DNA of 64,000 nucleotides from Adenophora triphylla var. japonica (Eukaryota > Streptophyta > Magnoliopsida > Asterales > Campanulaceae): the NCBI GenBank assembly GCA_022495995.1, contig JAFEMH010006980.1, positions 42,396 through 106,395 of the forward strand, given 5' to 3'. The notes beneath the pieces were generated by a model. The model had not been told where the DNA came from and did no database searches. It saw only the letters and a list, made by a program, of their open reading frames with translations. The position numbers and the translations under genes are program-made. Of the stretch, positions 22,501 to 33,678 are shown one piece after another. Every line of letters begins with the position of its first letter. Positions within the stretch are counted from its first letter, which is position 1.

Positions 22501-24287
22501 TCCCGATGATGGAATCTTCGCTCTAGAAGGAGAAAATCGCCGGGCAACTCTTCTTCGACGGGGCGTCAAACAAAAGGGGGAACGGGATAGGAATGCTTCG
22601 GTCGATCCTACCGACGAACACACCCCCATAGCAAGCAAGGCCGAACTTCGAAGTCACCAACAACGCCGCCGAATATGAAGCTTGCATAGCCGGGTTGGAA
22701 GCCGCCCTTGAAAGAAATATCAAGGAATTGGAGGTGTATGGTGACTCGCCCTCATCATCAATCGTGTCTCTAACAAATGGAAGACCGTGGATCCGGGTTT
22801 GCGTAAGTATCATGCTTACATGGAAGAACTAGTGGCTCAATTTAAAGAAATCAGCCTTTCATTACCTCGCCAAGAGACCGAAACAGTTCGCAGATGCTCG
22901 CTACACTAGCCTCTCTTGTCGAAATACCCGAAGGAAAGTCTCGTTAAACCATTCGTAGTCTGGGAGAAGAGAAAACCCCGCCTATTGCTTCGAAATTGAA
23001 GCGGAAGCCGAACCGATCAATGATCCCCGGTACACTCGCATTTACCAAGCACTCGAAGGATGGCGAGGCCTCTTTCAAAAATGAAGATGGGGAATATAAA
23101 GAAGGAATCAAAGCGAAAAGTCTCTCACTCAAGCGGCTCGCCTCCCATTATGTTCTTTGGGAAATATGCTATACAAGAAGCGTTATCAAGGCCCCCTCCC
23201 GCGATGTATCGGCAAACAAGAGGCTACCGAACTCATGAAAGAAATACATGGTGGTACCTCGCGGCCCTCACATGAATGCTCGAGCTCGATGCAAATCATA
23301 CCGAGAATGGGGTATTTTTGGATCTCCATGGAAGCCGACCGCATCCAGCTTGTCAAAAGCCGCGACAAATGTCAGCCGATACTCAAATCTTAATCACTTG
23401 CCTCCTCACGAGTTATACCGCATGACAACCCCTTGGCCTTTCGTCACTTGGGGAATTGATGTCATAGGCAAAATCACACCATCAGCAAGAACGGCCACGA
23501 AGTTCGTCCCCGGTAGCCGTGGATTATTTCACCAAGTGGGTTGAAGCCAAGTCCTACAAAATCCTCAACTCAAAGAAAGTTGCCCTCTTCATCAAAGAAA
23601 ACATCATGTGCGTATACGGGTTGCCACCGAAATCATCTCGTATAATGGATCCCACTTCGAAGGGGAATGTGAAAACCGCCGGCGGAATTCCGAATAACCC
23701 GTCACAAGTCATCTCCCTACAGCCCCAAACCAACGGAGCCGTCGAAGCAAAGAAACAAGACTCGAAAATATCATCCGGAAAATGGCCGTCCAAGGCAGTA
23801 GATTGGCCCGAGAAGTTACACTCGGCACTCGGGGCTACGTAACATCGGCCGAACGGCAACCGGGGAAACACCTTTTGCCCTCACATACGGAATGGAAGCC
23901 GTACTCCCAATCGAGCTAGAGATCCCTCGCTCCGTATACCGCCGGAAAGCCAGATCAACGAGGTCGAATGGCTCCAGCAGTCGCCATGACGAATTGGCCC
24001 TACTAGACGAACGCCGATCAAGGCCATGGAACACATCCGGCCTACCAAGGAAGAATGGCTAGAGCCTTCGACAAGAAAGTAAAGCATCGGGAGATCCGAG
24101 AAGGTGATCTCGTTCTAAAAGAAAAGCCCCCACCGTATCAACCCCTCGGCAAATGGGAGCCCGTATGGGTCGGGCCATATGTCGTCCGTAAGATCTTCTC
24201 CTGAGGAGCCATGCAACTTGCGCACCTCGACGGAATCCCTTTGTACACCCAAAGGAATGGTGACAAGCCGCGCGTATACTACGCGTA
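19551..24287 (+). pseudogene. pol: E1 pol remnant: protease, RT, RNase H, integrase
   Basis: Co-linear with the well-preserved pol of E3 (57376-62373), but broken by many frameshifts and stops. Recognisable pieces: protease LVDNGSSVNVLP (about 19630-19660); RT pieces VKEEIEKML (about 21261) and the FVDGFA stretch (about 21470); a dinucleotide-shifted YVDDMIIHS (about 21670); RNase H pieces with EYEACIAGLEAALERN (about 22670-22715); integrase pieces TTPWPF..WGIDVIGKI (about 23430-23470) and MEAVLPIELEIP (about 23893). Several stops replace a conserved GAA by TAA after CG. It cannot encode working enzymes, so the recent insertion was either helped in trans or the reading here is faulty. Confidence 0.85.
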
Positions 24288-24326
24288 AAACAAAAAAAAA
24301 AAAAGAAGAAGTCAAAAAAAAAGAGT

Positions 24327-24500
24327 GCTAAAAGAGTAATACCCAACTAGGTTAGAAACCCGAAAAGGGCGGCCTAGGTAAAAACAGGTTGCACCAAACA
24401 AAAAAAACAAAAAAACAAAAAAAAACAAAAAAAAAAAAAAAAGTGCTAAAAGAGTAATACCCAACTAGGTTAGAAACCCGAGAAGGGCGGCCTAGGTAAA
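24327..24500 (+). other. E1 duplicated stem-loop after pol
   Basis: Two copies 118 bp apart. CTAGG at 24347-24351 pairs with CCTAG at 24373-24377, with inner CCC/GGG. The second copy has CTAGG at 24465-24469 and CCTAG at 24491-24495. Poly-A-like runs separate and follow them. E2 and E3 have the counterpart at the same place. Confidence 0.7.
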
Positions 24501-24572
24501 AACAGGTTGCACCAAAAAAACAAAAAAAAAACACAAAAAAAAAAAAAAAAAACAAAAAAAAAAATCATTGAA

Positions 24573-24611
24573 CTACGAAGACCCGAGCTCCTCAAAATGA
24601 GGGGAACGTAG
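24573..24611 (+). other. E1 CTACG/CGTAG stem-loop, first copy
   Basis: Outer stem CTACG 24573-24577 with CGTAG 24607-24611; inner stem CTCCTC 24588-24593 with GAGGGG 24599-24604. GCAAA follows the 3' arm where related copies have GCAGCC. Confidence 0.65.
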
Positions 24612-24859
24612 GCAAATGGAAACGGTTCGGTCTAAAGCACAAATAAAAGCCATACTTTGGCATCAATACAATTGATCGACCATGAAAGCGTCTCGAAAAC
24701 TCTAAAGCAATTCAAATATTCATTACAAGTTAAAAGCTCTTTGATGAGTCTAAGCCCGATTCATTCCTACAACCGGCAACCTCGCTAAAAGAAAACTAAG
24801 ATACATAATCAAACTAATGTGTCTCGCCATGACAAGAAAGGGATACTGAAACCTCGTAG

Positions 24860-26343
24860 TCACTCCAAGCCACTCGCATCGGCCTCTCCCCTCTTCTTCC
24901 CCTTCGAGTCTTCTTTTTCCGAACCGGAAAATGTCGCCTTCCTCCTACCAAGCTCGTATAGGAACAGATCTATCAAACCAGCCTCCGTCGTGGCCTTAGT
25001 AGCCCTAGCGTCATCCCTCATCTCCCGTAACCTAGCCGGTAGCATAGGAGCCCTCCTCTCCCGTCTCTTGACGTAAGCCTCATAATCGGGCCGCGCCGTC
25101 TCCGCTCCCGTCATGAGGGTTGGCCCTCGCCTCGGCCCTCCTCCTCTCGTAAACACCCGGTCCTCCGCACCCACAATGGCCTCACGCCGTCTCAAAATAG
25201 CCACCCGAGTCTCTCCTGCATGCCTCTCATACCAATCCAGGTACCAAGTGGTCGTGAACACCGGTCTCTGACGCCCGAGAATGACCCGAGGAGGAAAGGC
25301 ATCATACCTCCATGCTCGGGAAAGAAATGGAAACACCGAGGGATCATCCATAGAAACAGAGCCACCACCCCGGTGGCTATATCATCAAAGCCCTCCAAAG
25401 GAACTCCGCTCCAGCCAAACCGTCTCGTAACTAAAGCCGGAATATAGAAGCTAGACCGAGAAAGCCCCTAAGCATGACCACGGAGACCCATCCCGAAGCA
25501 CTCGCGAGTCTCCACCCGCCAATGAGGCACCGACCATCTGATATCTTCAGCCCGGCGACCCGCCATCCAACGCTCCCACGAGCCCCGATCATCAAAATCT
25601 ACATCAACACCTCTCCCGGCAAAAGTCCAAGGCTCGATCATATCGTAGGTTTCCCGAAGAACCCCCAAACGCTCCATCGCCCACAGGTCAAGAGGAACGG
25701 GCCGCCCCCGCGCATATACCGCCTTCCGGTAGCTAATCTGTCGAGAGCATGAAAAGTCTCCCCGTAATCAAAGGAACGACATCTCGCCTGTGCGACAAAC
25801 GACAACATCCAAGAAAGACCGATGGCATCCCAAAGGAATAGACCATGAACAGGTGCCAAACATACAAAGTGCAAAGGCATCCCAATAGGCATCATCCACC
25901 AAACCTAGGCCCCTAAATCTGCCTGGGAAGACCGGAAATATCGAAATGATCGGGACCACGGATCATACCTTGCGCTTCCTCCGGGGAAAGATGAAGGAGG
26001 ACGCACAATCCGTCAACAAAAGAAGCCCCTCCGGCAAGGGAACCGCTATCTCTTCCACCTCCGACCTCCAAGCAAGGCCCGAAATTCTTCCACACCGGAA
26101 CAATCTCGTTGAAGGAAAGGCAAAAGACATGCCTTCTAGTATCCCAAAATGATGAAGAAGCTCTCAAGAGGTCGTAGTCCGAACCAATTCCTTGAGAGAC
26201 CATAAGCACCTCACCTTGTACCTTTCTTCAAAGAAGGACCTCCTCTCATGCATGATCTCCCTAGACCAATCCTTGAACTTGTTAAAGAATGACATTTGGG
26301 ATTCTTGGGACAATTTTGATGGAGCTTTTCTAAAGTTTTCCAT
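24860..26343 (-). pseudogene. E1 antisense ORF 1 (Tat-lineage extra ORF)
   Basis: Overlapping minus-strand frames read as one protein broken by frameshifts. It starts at an ATG near 26343 (MENFRKAPSKL), passes FWDTRRHVFCLSFNEIVPVW (about 26100-26160) and ends in a basic tail with WYLDWYERHAGETR, then KGKKRGEADASGLE (about 24870-25270). The E3 antisense ORF is its homologue (YLIWYEEQRG, REALRQERIAR). The WDxxxxVFxF...NE pattern resembles plant proteins annotated as DUF7745-like; I am not sure of that name. Extra antisense ORFs downstream of pol are known in Tat elements such as Retand and Grande. The function is unknown. Confidence 0.7.
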
Positions 26344-26465
26344 GGTTTTTCTCTCTTTCTCCCGAAAATGGTCTGTTTGGACCGGAGGTTGAAGAGGATA
26401 TTTGAATTTGAAATAAAGCAAGACCAGATCTCGAACCAAAATTAAAGGACAATGTCGATTCCCGT

Positions 26466-26483
26466 CCTATCCGCGCGGATGAG
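26466..26483. promoter_or_regulatory. E1 palindrome upstream of antisense ORF 1
   Basis: CCTATCCGCGCGGATGAG shares the ATCCGCGCGGAT core with the LTR palindrome. It lies about 120 bp upstream (minus-strand sense) of the antisense ORF start, the place where a promoter element would be expected. Confidence 0.6.
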
Positions 26484-26809
26484 TTTGCTAAAAAATCTTT
26501 GCAAATGTACCAAGCCGCTACACCAAAAGAGGAATATTCCGTCCCGTTGCTCGAAACCCGTGCAAAAAAAAAACCTCCCCAAACCAAACCCATATACCAA
26601 ACACCCTTGCAAAAAAAAAAAAACCAAGGCTCATGCAACACCGCATTCATACCGCATTGCATTCATAAAATAAAATCCTAAATTATTACATTCCAAAAAA
26701 AGAGTGTGCATAAAAAAAACAAACAAACATAAATAAAATCCTAAATTATTACATCCAAAAAAAAAAAAGAAAAAAATGTGCATAAGCCGTACAAATCTAA
26801 ATCTCAATC
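26484..26809. other. A-rich spacer between E1 antisense genes
   Basis: A-rich runs and a short direct repeat (ATAAAATCCTAAATTATTACAT near 26667 and 26732). No coding sequence recognised. Confidence 0.5.
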
Positions 26810-29677
26810 TCAAATCTCAAAAAAAAAATCAATCGGAGTCTCCGCCGCCCGATGTCCGCCCCGGCCCCTCTTGCGACTCGGGCCCGCCTCCTCAGAGCCC
26901 CGAAAATCTCGGCTCGTAATCGTCCTCGTCTCCGTAAAGAGGCTCATCAGACCAACCGGCACGCTCCGATAGGGCAAGCCGAGATCTCGCGAAAAATCGT
27001 ATCCGAAGGTGAAGGCGTCTGACTCCCGCACGTACGAAGACGACCCGCCATGCCGCCATACGTGTCCCCGCCCGTGTGGATCCCCGAGAATGACGTGATC
27101 CGAAGGCAACACCGCGCTGGGATCAAGGAGAGGAGACAAAGGAGTCTCGAAGAAGTCTCGAGCGAATAGGGGAAGCCTCCCGTCTCGACAGCGCCGCCGT
27201 GGTCGCCGCTCTAGCTCGAGGAGCCCCGCAAGCGACCATCCTCCCGATGAATCTCTTGGCCTCGATCACTTGCTTCGTCGCCTTCTCGACGACCACCTCC
27301 GAAAACCGCACAAAAGCAAAAGCGTCAAAAAAAAAGGAAGTGATGCTAAAGATGATGAAACAAAAGAAAGAAAGGAAGAGGAAAAGCGTAAAAGCCATAC
27401 CTTCATACCCTGACGAGGCCGAAAGCTCGTGGAAGCCGCCGGCCGAGGGATTCGCACCCTCAATCGGACCCCATCCCGGGATATAGGAAAATCCGTCCGA
27501 GGGTACCGCGGATCCCAAGCCCTCCCTATCCGTAACCCGAGGCATCCTCGCCTCCTCAAGACGAATGTCGCATATGGCTCAATCGCCACGAAATCCGAGA
27601 AGTGCCGGCCGGCTCGGTAATCATCCCAGTCACGGACCGATCGCCGGGTGCATCATATCGGCGGGAGGCTCCACCGGTGTCCTCAAAGGCGAGTTCACGC
27701 CATGCCGGCGCGTCACCCTCTCTCCTGCATAATATGCATCGCAGTCGACCTCTCGTAATCCTCCGCCGCACACCCAAATCTCGCCGCCCTTCACCGCGCC
27801 ACCTCAAAGCGATCCTGTGGGAAGAATATCATCCCCTCATCCGTCTCGGCCTCCGTCAAAGGAAGGCAATCCGCGTACTCGAGAGTCGTACGCCCCGGAG
27901 CTTATCTTCTCCCGGCATGCTTGACCAAGACCGCATGGCCGGATACGCCCGACGTACTCCGCCGGCCGCCGCCACATCGTGACGTGGAAAACTCCAACGC
28001 CCATACCGCGAAAGGTAAAAATCCAATCAATCCAAAGGCAAAAGAAAAGTGCGTGCTCAAAAAAAAGAGGGAAAGCAAAAGAGAGCTTATACCTCCAGTG
28101 GCAAACTCAAAGCAAGACAAAGAGCTCACAGCCTTCTTCCGACCGTACCTATCGAGAGCAAAGTAAAGCTCGCCACCCGCCTCTCCCCACGAGACATCTC
28201 CGACCGTCTCCATGTCCTCCAAGGACCTCAACAAGGCAAAGACCGCCGTCCTCAAAGATGCCCAAAGAGGGTGCTCGAAAAGGCAAACCACAAGAAGGCC
28301 CCGGCAACTGACGGCGCCTATCCTCTCCTCCCCACCTCATAGCTCGCTATGGTCTCCACAATCTTACCGTAGACCACGGCATACTCCATCCCCATCCCCT
28401 TTTGGGAATAGGGGAAAATCCTGTAAGAGCTCGCAGACGCATCGCCGTAGCCATCCCGCCACTCAATGCCGCGTCCATTAAAGGACAGCCCGTAATCGCA
28501 GCCAGAATCGGAGGGCGTAACCGTAGCCTCGCCCCGTAAGAAGTGAAAGGTGTGGGTCGCGTCCCACCAATGCCGCGCCAGAGCAAACATCAAGCTCTTG
28601 CTCTTAGGGAACTTGACCACCCCTCAAGCACTCAACGAACTCCCAAAGCCCCGTCTCAACAACAACTCCGTCTCTGACTCGGCAAAGCTCCTCGGCCCGC
28701 ATCCGAAGCCGATCCCACAAGTCAATCACGGACTCCACCGATCCTCGAGTCTTCATTTTGTTCACCGCTCCGTCACAAAACGGTTTCCGCCCTGTAAAAG
28801 AAAAAAGGGGACAGAAAATGTAAAAAAAAAATTTGCATTTGCATTTGCACAAAAAAAAAAAAAAAAGCATACACATGCATTAAAAAAAAATTTCGACAAA
28901 GATAACAAAGATACAATGAGCATAGCCCCATTTTTCTCGCACAAGAGGACAGTTTTCAGCAAATCCCAATGCATTCAAAAAAAAAGATGCATTCCTACGG
29001 AAGTAAAAACTCCGTCCCATTTTCATAAAATAACATGCATACCATCCATCATCTCAAAAAAAAAATTGCATACATGCATATCATCCATCTTACATGCAAC
29101 GGGAGGAAAAATCCGTCCCACTTTTCAAAAAAAAATAATATATCCTAAACATACATACATCCCATATTGGCAAAATGCCCATTCTTTCCAAACAAAATGC
29201 ATGCGTTGCATCATTCATCAATATCAATATTCAATTTCAAAAAAAAATCAATCACAATTTTCGAATTTTCACATGCAATTTTCGAATAAAAAAAAATGGC
29301 GAAAATGCCAATTCTTTTTCCCAAGCAAAATGCACATTTTGGGTTACTCACATAATCATCAAGATTCAAAGACAATGAACATCAATATTCAATTTCAAAA
29401 AAAAATTCAAAATCACCCAAAATTCAAATTTCAAACAAGAAATCAACAAAGGGATCAAAGGGTTTCAAAGTATACCGTTCGGAGATTCGAATCCGAAGCC
29501 CAATGTTGCCAAGCATCGGGGTAATGCTCCTCCGCAACCGATTGCGAAAGATTGTAATGCCTCCTCATCCGGACGAGCTCCAATCGCCTCTCCGCCACCG
29601 GGCCACGTCCTTGGCCTTGAAAAGCGCCTTCCCGTGTTCCATCGCTCGAAAAATCGAAGAAATCGGAAGATTTTCAA
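26810..29677 (-). pseudogene. E1 antisense ORF 2 with plant mobile domain, frameshifted
   Basis: The minus-strand start is near 29677 (MKIFRFLRFFERWN). A-rich sequence follows (29464 down to about 28800) that may be an intron. Coding resumes with VIDLWDRLRMRAEELCRV (about 28730-28680), then after a frameshift MVKFPKSKSLMFALARHWWD and THTFHFLRGEATVTPSD (about 28620-28510). The last two blocks match the aminotransferase-like plant mobile domain (PMD, PF10536), where a Trp-rich helix is followed by THTFHLP.GE.TITL. The C-terminal part to 26810 is acidic/basic and broken by indels. PMD proteins occur in hosts (MAIN/MAIL) and in retroelements. Its role in the element is unknown. Confidence 0.72.
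28790..29464. other. A-rich low-complexity stretch, possible intron of antisense ORF 2
   Basis: Many AAAAAAAA runs and repeated GCATACATGCAT-like words. A long plus-strand frame across it is Lys- and Phe-rich and looks accidental. Confidence 0.45.
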
Positions 29678-29805
29678 GCTTTTTGGCCTTCAATGGAGGT
29701 TCTCCTGCTCTCTCTCTCTCTCCCTCGTAAGTGCGTAAAAACCGTAAACCGAATGGGGAAGAAGAAAAGGGCGTTGGCCCTAATTAATACCCCTGGTTTT
29801 CAAAC

Positions 29806-29823
29806 CCTATCCGCGCGGATAGG
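29806..29823. promoter_or_regulatory. E1 palindrome upstream of antisense ORF 2
   Basis: Perfect 18-bp palindrome CCTATCCGCGCGGATAGG, about 130 bp upstream (minus sense) of the antisense ORF 2 start. A TATTAATTA lies about 25 bp downstream of it on the minus strand, comparable with the palindrome-TATA distance in the LTR. Confidence 0.65.
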
Positions 29824-29939
29824 ATTGCAAGGGTCAAAATGACCCTTTTGCCCCTTAAAATTCGTGACTCGCAATTCGGGCCCCCAACTTGACAGAGTTA
29901 ACCAAAGTTAACCAAAGTCAGCCCTTGTCAAGAAAATCA

Positions 29940-31170
29940 TTCCCCCTAGCCAAACGTAAGACCGAGTGCCCCGAGAAAGATAACGAGATCCCGTATCTTT
30001 CATCAAAATCATTCCCCGCAGCCAAACGTAAGACCGAGTGCCCCGAGAAAGATAACGAGATCCCGTATCTTTCATCAAAATCATTCCCCTAGAAACGTAA
30101 GACCGAGTGCCCCGAGAAAGATAACGAGATCCCGTATCTTTCATCAAAATCACCCCTGCAGCCAAACGTAAGACCGAGTGCCCCGAGAAAGATAACGGAT
30201 CCCGTATCTTTCATCAAAATCATTCCCCAGCCAAACGTAAGACCGATCCCCGAGAAAGATAACGAGATCCCGTATCTTTCATCAAAATCATTCCAACTAG
30301 CCAAACGTAAGACCGAGTGCCCCGAGAAAGATAACGGATCCCGTATCTTTCATCAAAATCATCTCCTAAGAAACGTAAGACCGAGTACCCCGAGAAAGAT
30401 AACGGATCCCGTATCTTTCATCAAAATCCTTCCCGGCAGTCAAACGTAAGACCGAGTGCCCCGAGAAAGATAACGGATCCCGTATCTTTCATCAAAATCA
30501 TTCCCTAAGAAAACGTAAGACCGAGTGCCTCGAGAAAGATAACGGATCCCGTATCTTTCATCAAAATCATTCCCTAAGCAGCCAAACGTAAGACCGATTT
30601 CCTCGAGAAAGATAACAAGATCCCGTATCTTTCATCAAAATCATCTCCGGCAGTAAAACGTAAGACCGATCTCCCCGAGAAAGATAACGAGACCCCGTAT
30701 CTTTCATCAAAATTACCCCCGACAGTCAAACGTAAGTCCGATCTCCCCGAGAAAGATAACGAGATTCCGTATCTTTCATCAAAATCATCCAACGGCGGTC
30801 AAACGTAAGACCGAGTGCCCCGAGAAAGATAACGGATCCCGTATCTTTCATCAAAATCTTCCCCTAGCCAAACGTAAGACCGAGTGCCCCGAGAAAGATA
30901 ACGAGATCCCGTATCTTTCATCAAAATCTTCCCGGCAAATAAACGTAAGACCGATTTCCTCGAGAAAGATAACAAGATCCCGTATCTTTCATCAAAATCT
31001 TCCCCGGCAGTCAAACGTAAGACCGATCTCCTCGAGAAAGATAACGAAATCCCGTATCTTTCATCAAAATCATTCCAACGGCCAAACGTAAGACCGATCT
31101 CCCGAGAAAGATAACGAGATCCCGTATCTTTCATCAAAATCATCCAACGGCAAAGTCAAACGTAAGACCG
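29940..31170. repeat. E1 tandem repeat, about 70-bp unit, about 17 copies
   Basis: Units carry CGTAAGACCGAGTGCCCCGA, then GAAAGATAACGAGATCCCGT and ATCTTTCATCAAAATC. The period is 69-72 bp. Copies differ mostly by 1-3 base losses (GAGTGCCCCG against GATCCCCG, ACGAGATCCC against ACGGATCCC). Such arrays in the 3' untranslated region are common in Tat elements and can seed satellites. Confidence 0.95.
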
Positions 31171-31279
31171 ATTTCCTGCATCGAATACGTCTCGATTTTC
31201 CTCAAAGAAAGGCTAACGAAATCCCCAAAGAAAGTTAACGGAATCCCAAAAGCCAACGAAATCTCGAGTAGTACTCGAA

Positions 31280-31315
31280 CTACGAAAGGGCTTGATTCCC
31301 ACTAGGGATACGTAG
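31280..31315 (+). other. E1 CTACG/CGTAG stem-loop, second copy
   Basis: CTACG 31280-31284 pairs with CGTAG 31311-31315. The inner part has TTCCC/GGGA. Confidence 0.6.
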
Positions 31316-31403
31316 GTAGCCTATCATTAGGTCCAGCCCCTCGACCAAAACGGTCACCCTCTCCTTCGGCAGCAGACGAAGTCCACCGAAAGGCCATTTC
31401 AAA

Positions 31404-31583
31404 TCAAGGTTCGAGGCACCTAAAACGCCATCTTCAAGGTTCGAGGCACCTAAAACGCCATCTTCAAGGTTCGAGGCACCTAAAACGCCATCTTCAAGGT
31501 TCGAGGCACCTAAAACGCCATCTCCAAGGTTCGAGGCACCTAAAACGCCATCTCCAAGGTTTGAGGCACCTAAGACGCTATCA
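31404..31583. repeat. E1 tandem repeat, 30-bp unit, six copies
   Basis: The unit runs from TCAAGGTTCGAGGCACCTAA to ACGCCATCT. Five nearly perfect copies and one diverged; a further stray copy lies at about 31738. The minus strand reads LGASNLEDGV repeats, probably by chance. Confidence 0.95.
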
Positions 31584-31784
31584 CTAGGAAAGCGATAAAT
31601 CGCAATCATCCCCAGCAGAGACCGAAAATGGTCATTCCTATCCCCAGCAGAGCGGATAGCCATCGACCGAAAATGGTCATCTCTTATCCCCTGCAGAAGT
31701 TTCTTTCCAAAGAAACGATCGTAGAACTCGCTCATCGGTTCGAGGCACCTAAAACGCCATCATCTCTAGGGTCAAAGACCCGAA

Positions 31785-31819
31785 CTACGATCGGCTTGAT
31801 TCCCATTCGGGATACGTAG
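31785..31819 (+). other. E1 CTACG/CGTAG stem-loop, third copy
   Basis: CTACG 31785-31789 pairs with CGTAG 31815-31819; inner TTCCC/GGGA. It lies about 110 bp before the 3' LTR. Confidence 0.6.
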
Positions 31820-31930
31820 GTAGCCTATCGCTAGGTTCACCACCCGATCACTCGATCATCCCGCCAAATATGGAGCCTACTCTTATCGACGACCCCGCTT
31901 CCTTCGAAAGCGCCGTCGCCGAGGGGCTAC

Positions 31931-33673
31931 TGTAAGTGCTCCAATTTGAGCTTGTTAGAATTTTCGTTAGAAAATTAACGAAAGTTATAACATTTCTAAC
32001 AATTCCTAACAATCCTAACTTTTCTAACAAAGTGAGGGTAAAATGGGCATTGTTATTTAAGGCTAAACCTCAAAAAGAATCTCAAAAAGCAAAACAAAAG
32101 GAATAAAACCACAAATAGCAATGGCTGGAAACACAAAACTGGCTGTTAATTTGAAATTTCAAAAAGATTATTCCTCTTGTCCAAAGCCTGAAGCCGCATT
32201 TAATGAACAAAGGCACGCCGCAGTCCCGTCCGCGCGGATGGGTTTGTAATTTTCAGAGGGCTATAAATTGAGCCCTCCAAACAAAAATAAGGAGCCACAA
32301 CACATTTTGCACCGAACCTCTCGCGAAATATAGAGAGAAAACAATGAGAATTCACTTGAATTGTCACCATTTTCTCTCCAATCTTTCCCAATTCATACTC
32401 ATCCACTCACTCTCATATTAAAGCCCTAAACACTCATACATACAAGCCAAACACTCAAGAACACAAGGAAGATTGGTAAACCCTCCTTCTCCTAACCCTA
32501 AATCTCATCCATGCATGCATCTTCAAACTACAAAATGTAGTTCTTTCATCTTCTTGCTCTAGATCTAAGAAGATCACCATGGAAGACCATCTCCATGGAT
32601 GATCTTCTACAAAGATCAAAAATTATTTTCAAGTTCTCTTACTTTCTTGCAAAGAAAACTCATTTTCAAAACCCTAAAAACCATTTTCAAGCATAAAATC
32701 TCATTTTCAAAGGATAAAAATCCCCTTCCCAAGCAAATGAAATGCTTAGTCCTAATGTACCCCAAGGATGGTTTGGTATAGTTGATTCACCACTAAAATG
32801 TCTAGTGATCACTAACCAAAACCTAGGGAAATGGGGACAAGCATGGATGCAAAACCCCCCTTAAAATCATATTTTCTTTCTTGAGAAGTTGCTGTCCAGT
32901 AGCAATTTTCCCAGACCTCAGTCCATTGTCTTAATTTTTGGACACAGATGAACTTGGAATTTGGTGTTGACTACAAAACACTTTTTGTAGACAACATCCA
33001 GATCTTTCCAGACATATTTTTACTTTATTTTTTGGGTGAGTAAAACTCCTCTTTTCAAATTTTCTTTCAGAGGCTAGTTCATCAGCTTCTGGGAATCCAG
33101 ATCTCATATCTGAGGTTTCCAGAAGGTTTTGACCCCTCAAATCTTCTCCAAAATGGAAAATTCCTTTGCAAAAACCTTATTTAAGGTGTCTAGAACAACT
33201 TTCATTCTCTGAGTTTATCCAGATTATGAAGTTTTAAGACCCTTGAATACATTTCAAAATCAAAGGTCCACTGCCTTTTTCATTCTGGCAGAAATGGCTC
33301 TCAACTTCAAAAGGTCTTTTGAGTACCAAATCTCAATCCAAAAATCCCCCAAAAAATCATGGGATCAGTTTAAAGTCTTGAAAAGATATCCATATTTTTA
33401 CTTTTCTGAGTTTCAAAGTATTTTGGCCAAAACACACACACACACACACACATACACAAATGATTTTCAGCTTGGAAGACTCGTTTTACGAGGCATTCCG
33501 GGTGCACACTAACGTCCTTCCCGACGCGTAACATGACCTCCGAACCTAAATCTCTGATCTCGGGCTTTTTTCAAAGTTTTGGCCCTCAAAATTAAAATGG
33601 CGTGGCGACTCCGTTTCGTTGATTTTTTCAAACAAAAATGGGAAAATTTTCGACACAATCACACATCATCACA
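31931..33673 (+). repeat. E1 3' LTR
   Basis: 1743 bp, same ends and order as 15089-16829, preceded by a short purine stretch GAGGGG. It ends CATCACA and is followed by the TSD gttgg (33674-33678). Confidence 0.95.
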
Positions 33674-33678
33674 GTTGG

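Larger units (their letters stand above)
15089..33673 (+). mobile_element. Tat-lineage Ty3/gypsy retrotransposon E1, nested in TNP2
   Basis: Complete by structure: LTRs of 1741 and 1743 bp with TG...CA ends, a 5-bp TSD, a PBS (16831-16848), a decayed pol in the plus orientation, two antisense coding remnants after pol, tandem repeats, then the 3' LTR. A protease of the DNGS type, signs of a second RNase H, the PBS and the antisense ORFs place it in the Tat (Ogre/Retand/Grande) group. About two dozen differences separate the LTRs by eye (near 1.5%), so insertion was recent, yet pol has many frameshifts. Confidence 0.93.

Noticed and set aside
28550..29524. 324-codon plus-strand ORF rich in Lys and Phe
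   Set aside because: Runs over A-rich low-complexity DNA opposite the plant mobile domain gene; composition-driven.
29908..31143. Several ORFs of repeated DERYGISLSFS-like peptides
   Set aside because: Translations of the 70-bp tandem repeat, no evidence of coding.
29940..31170. CRISPR-like array
   Set aside because: Plant nuclear repeat with contiguous 70-bp units and no unique spacers; no cas genes.
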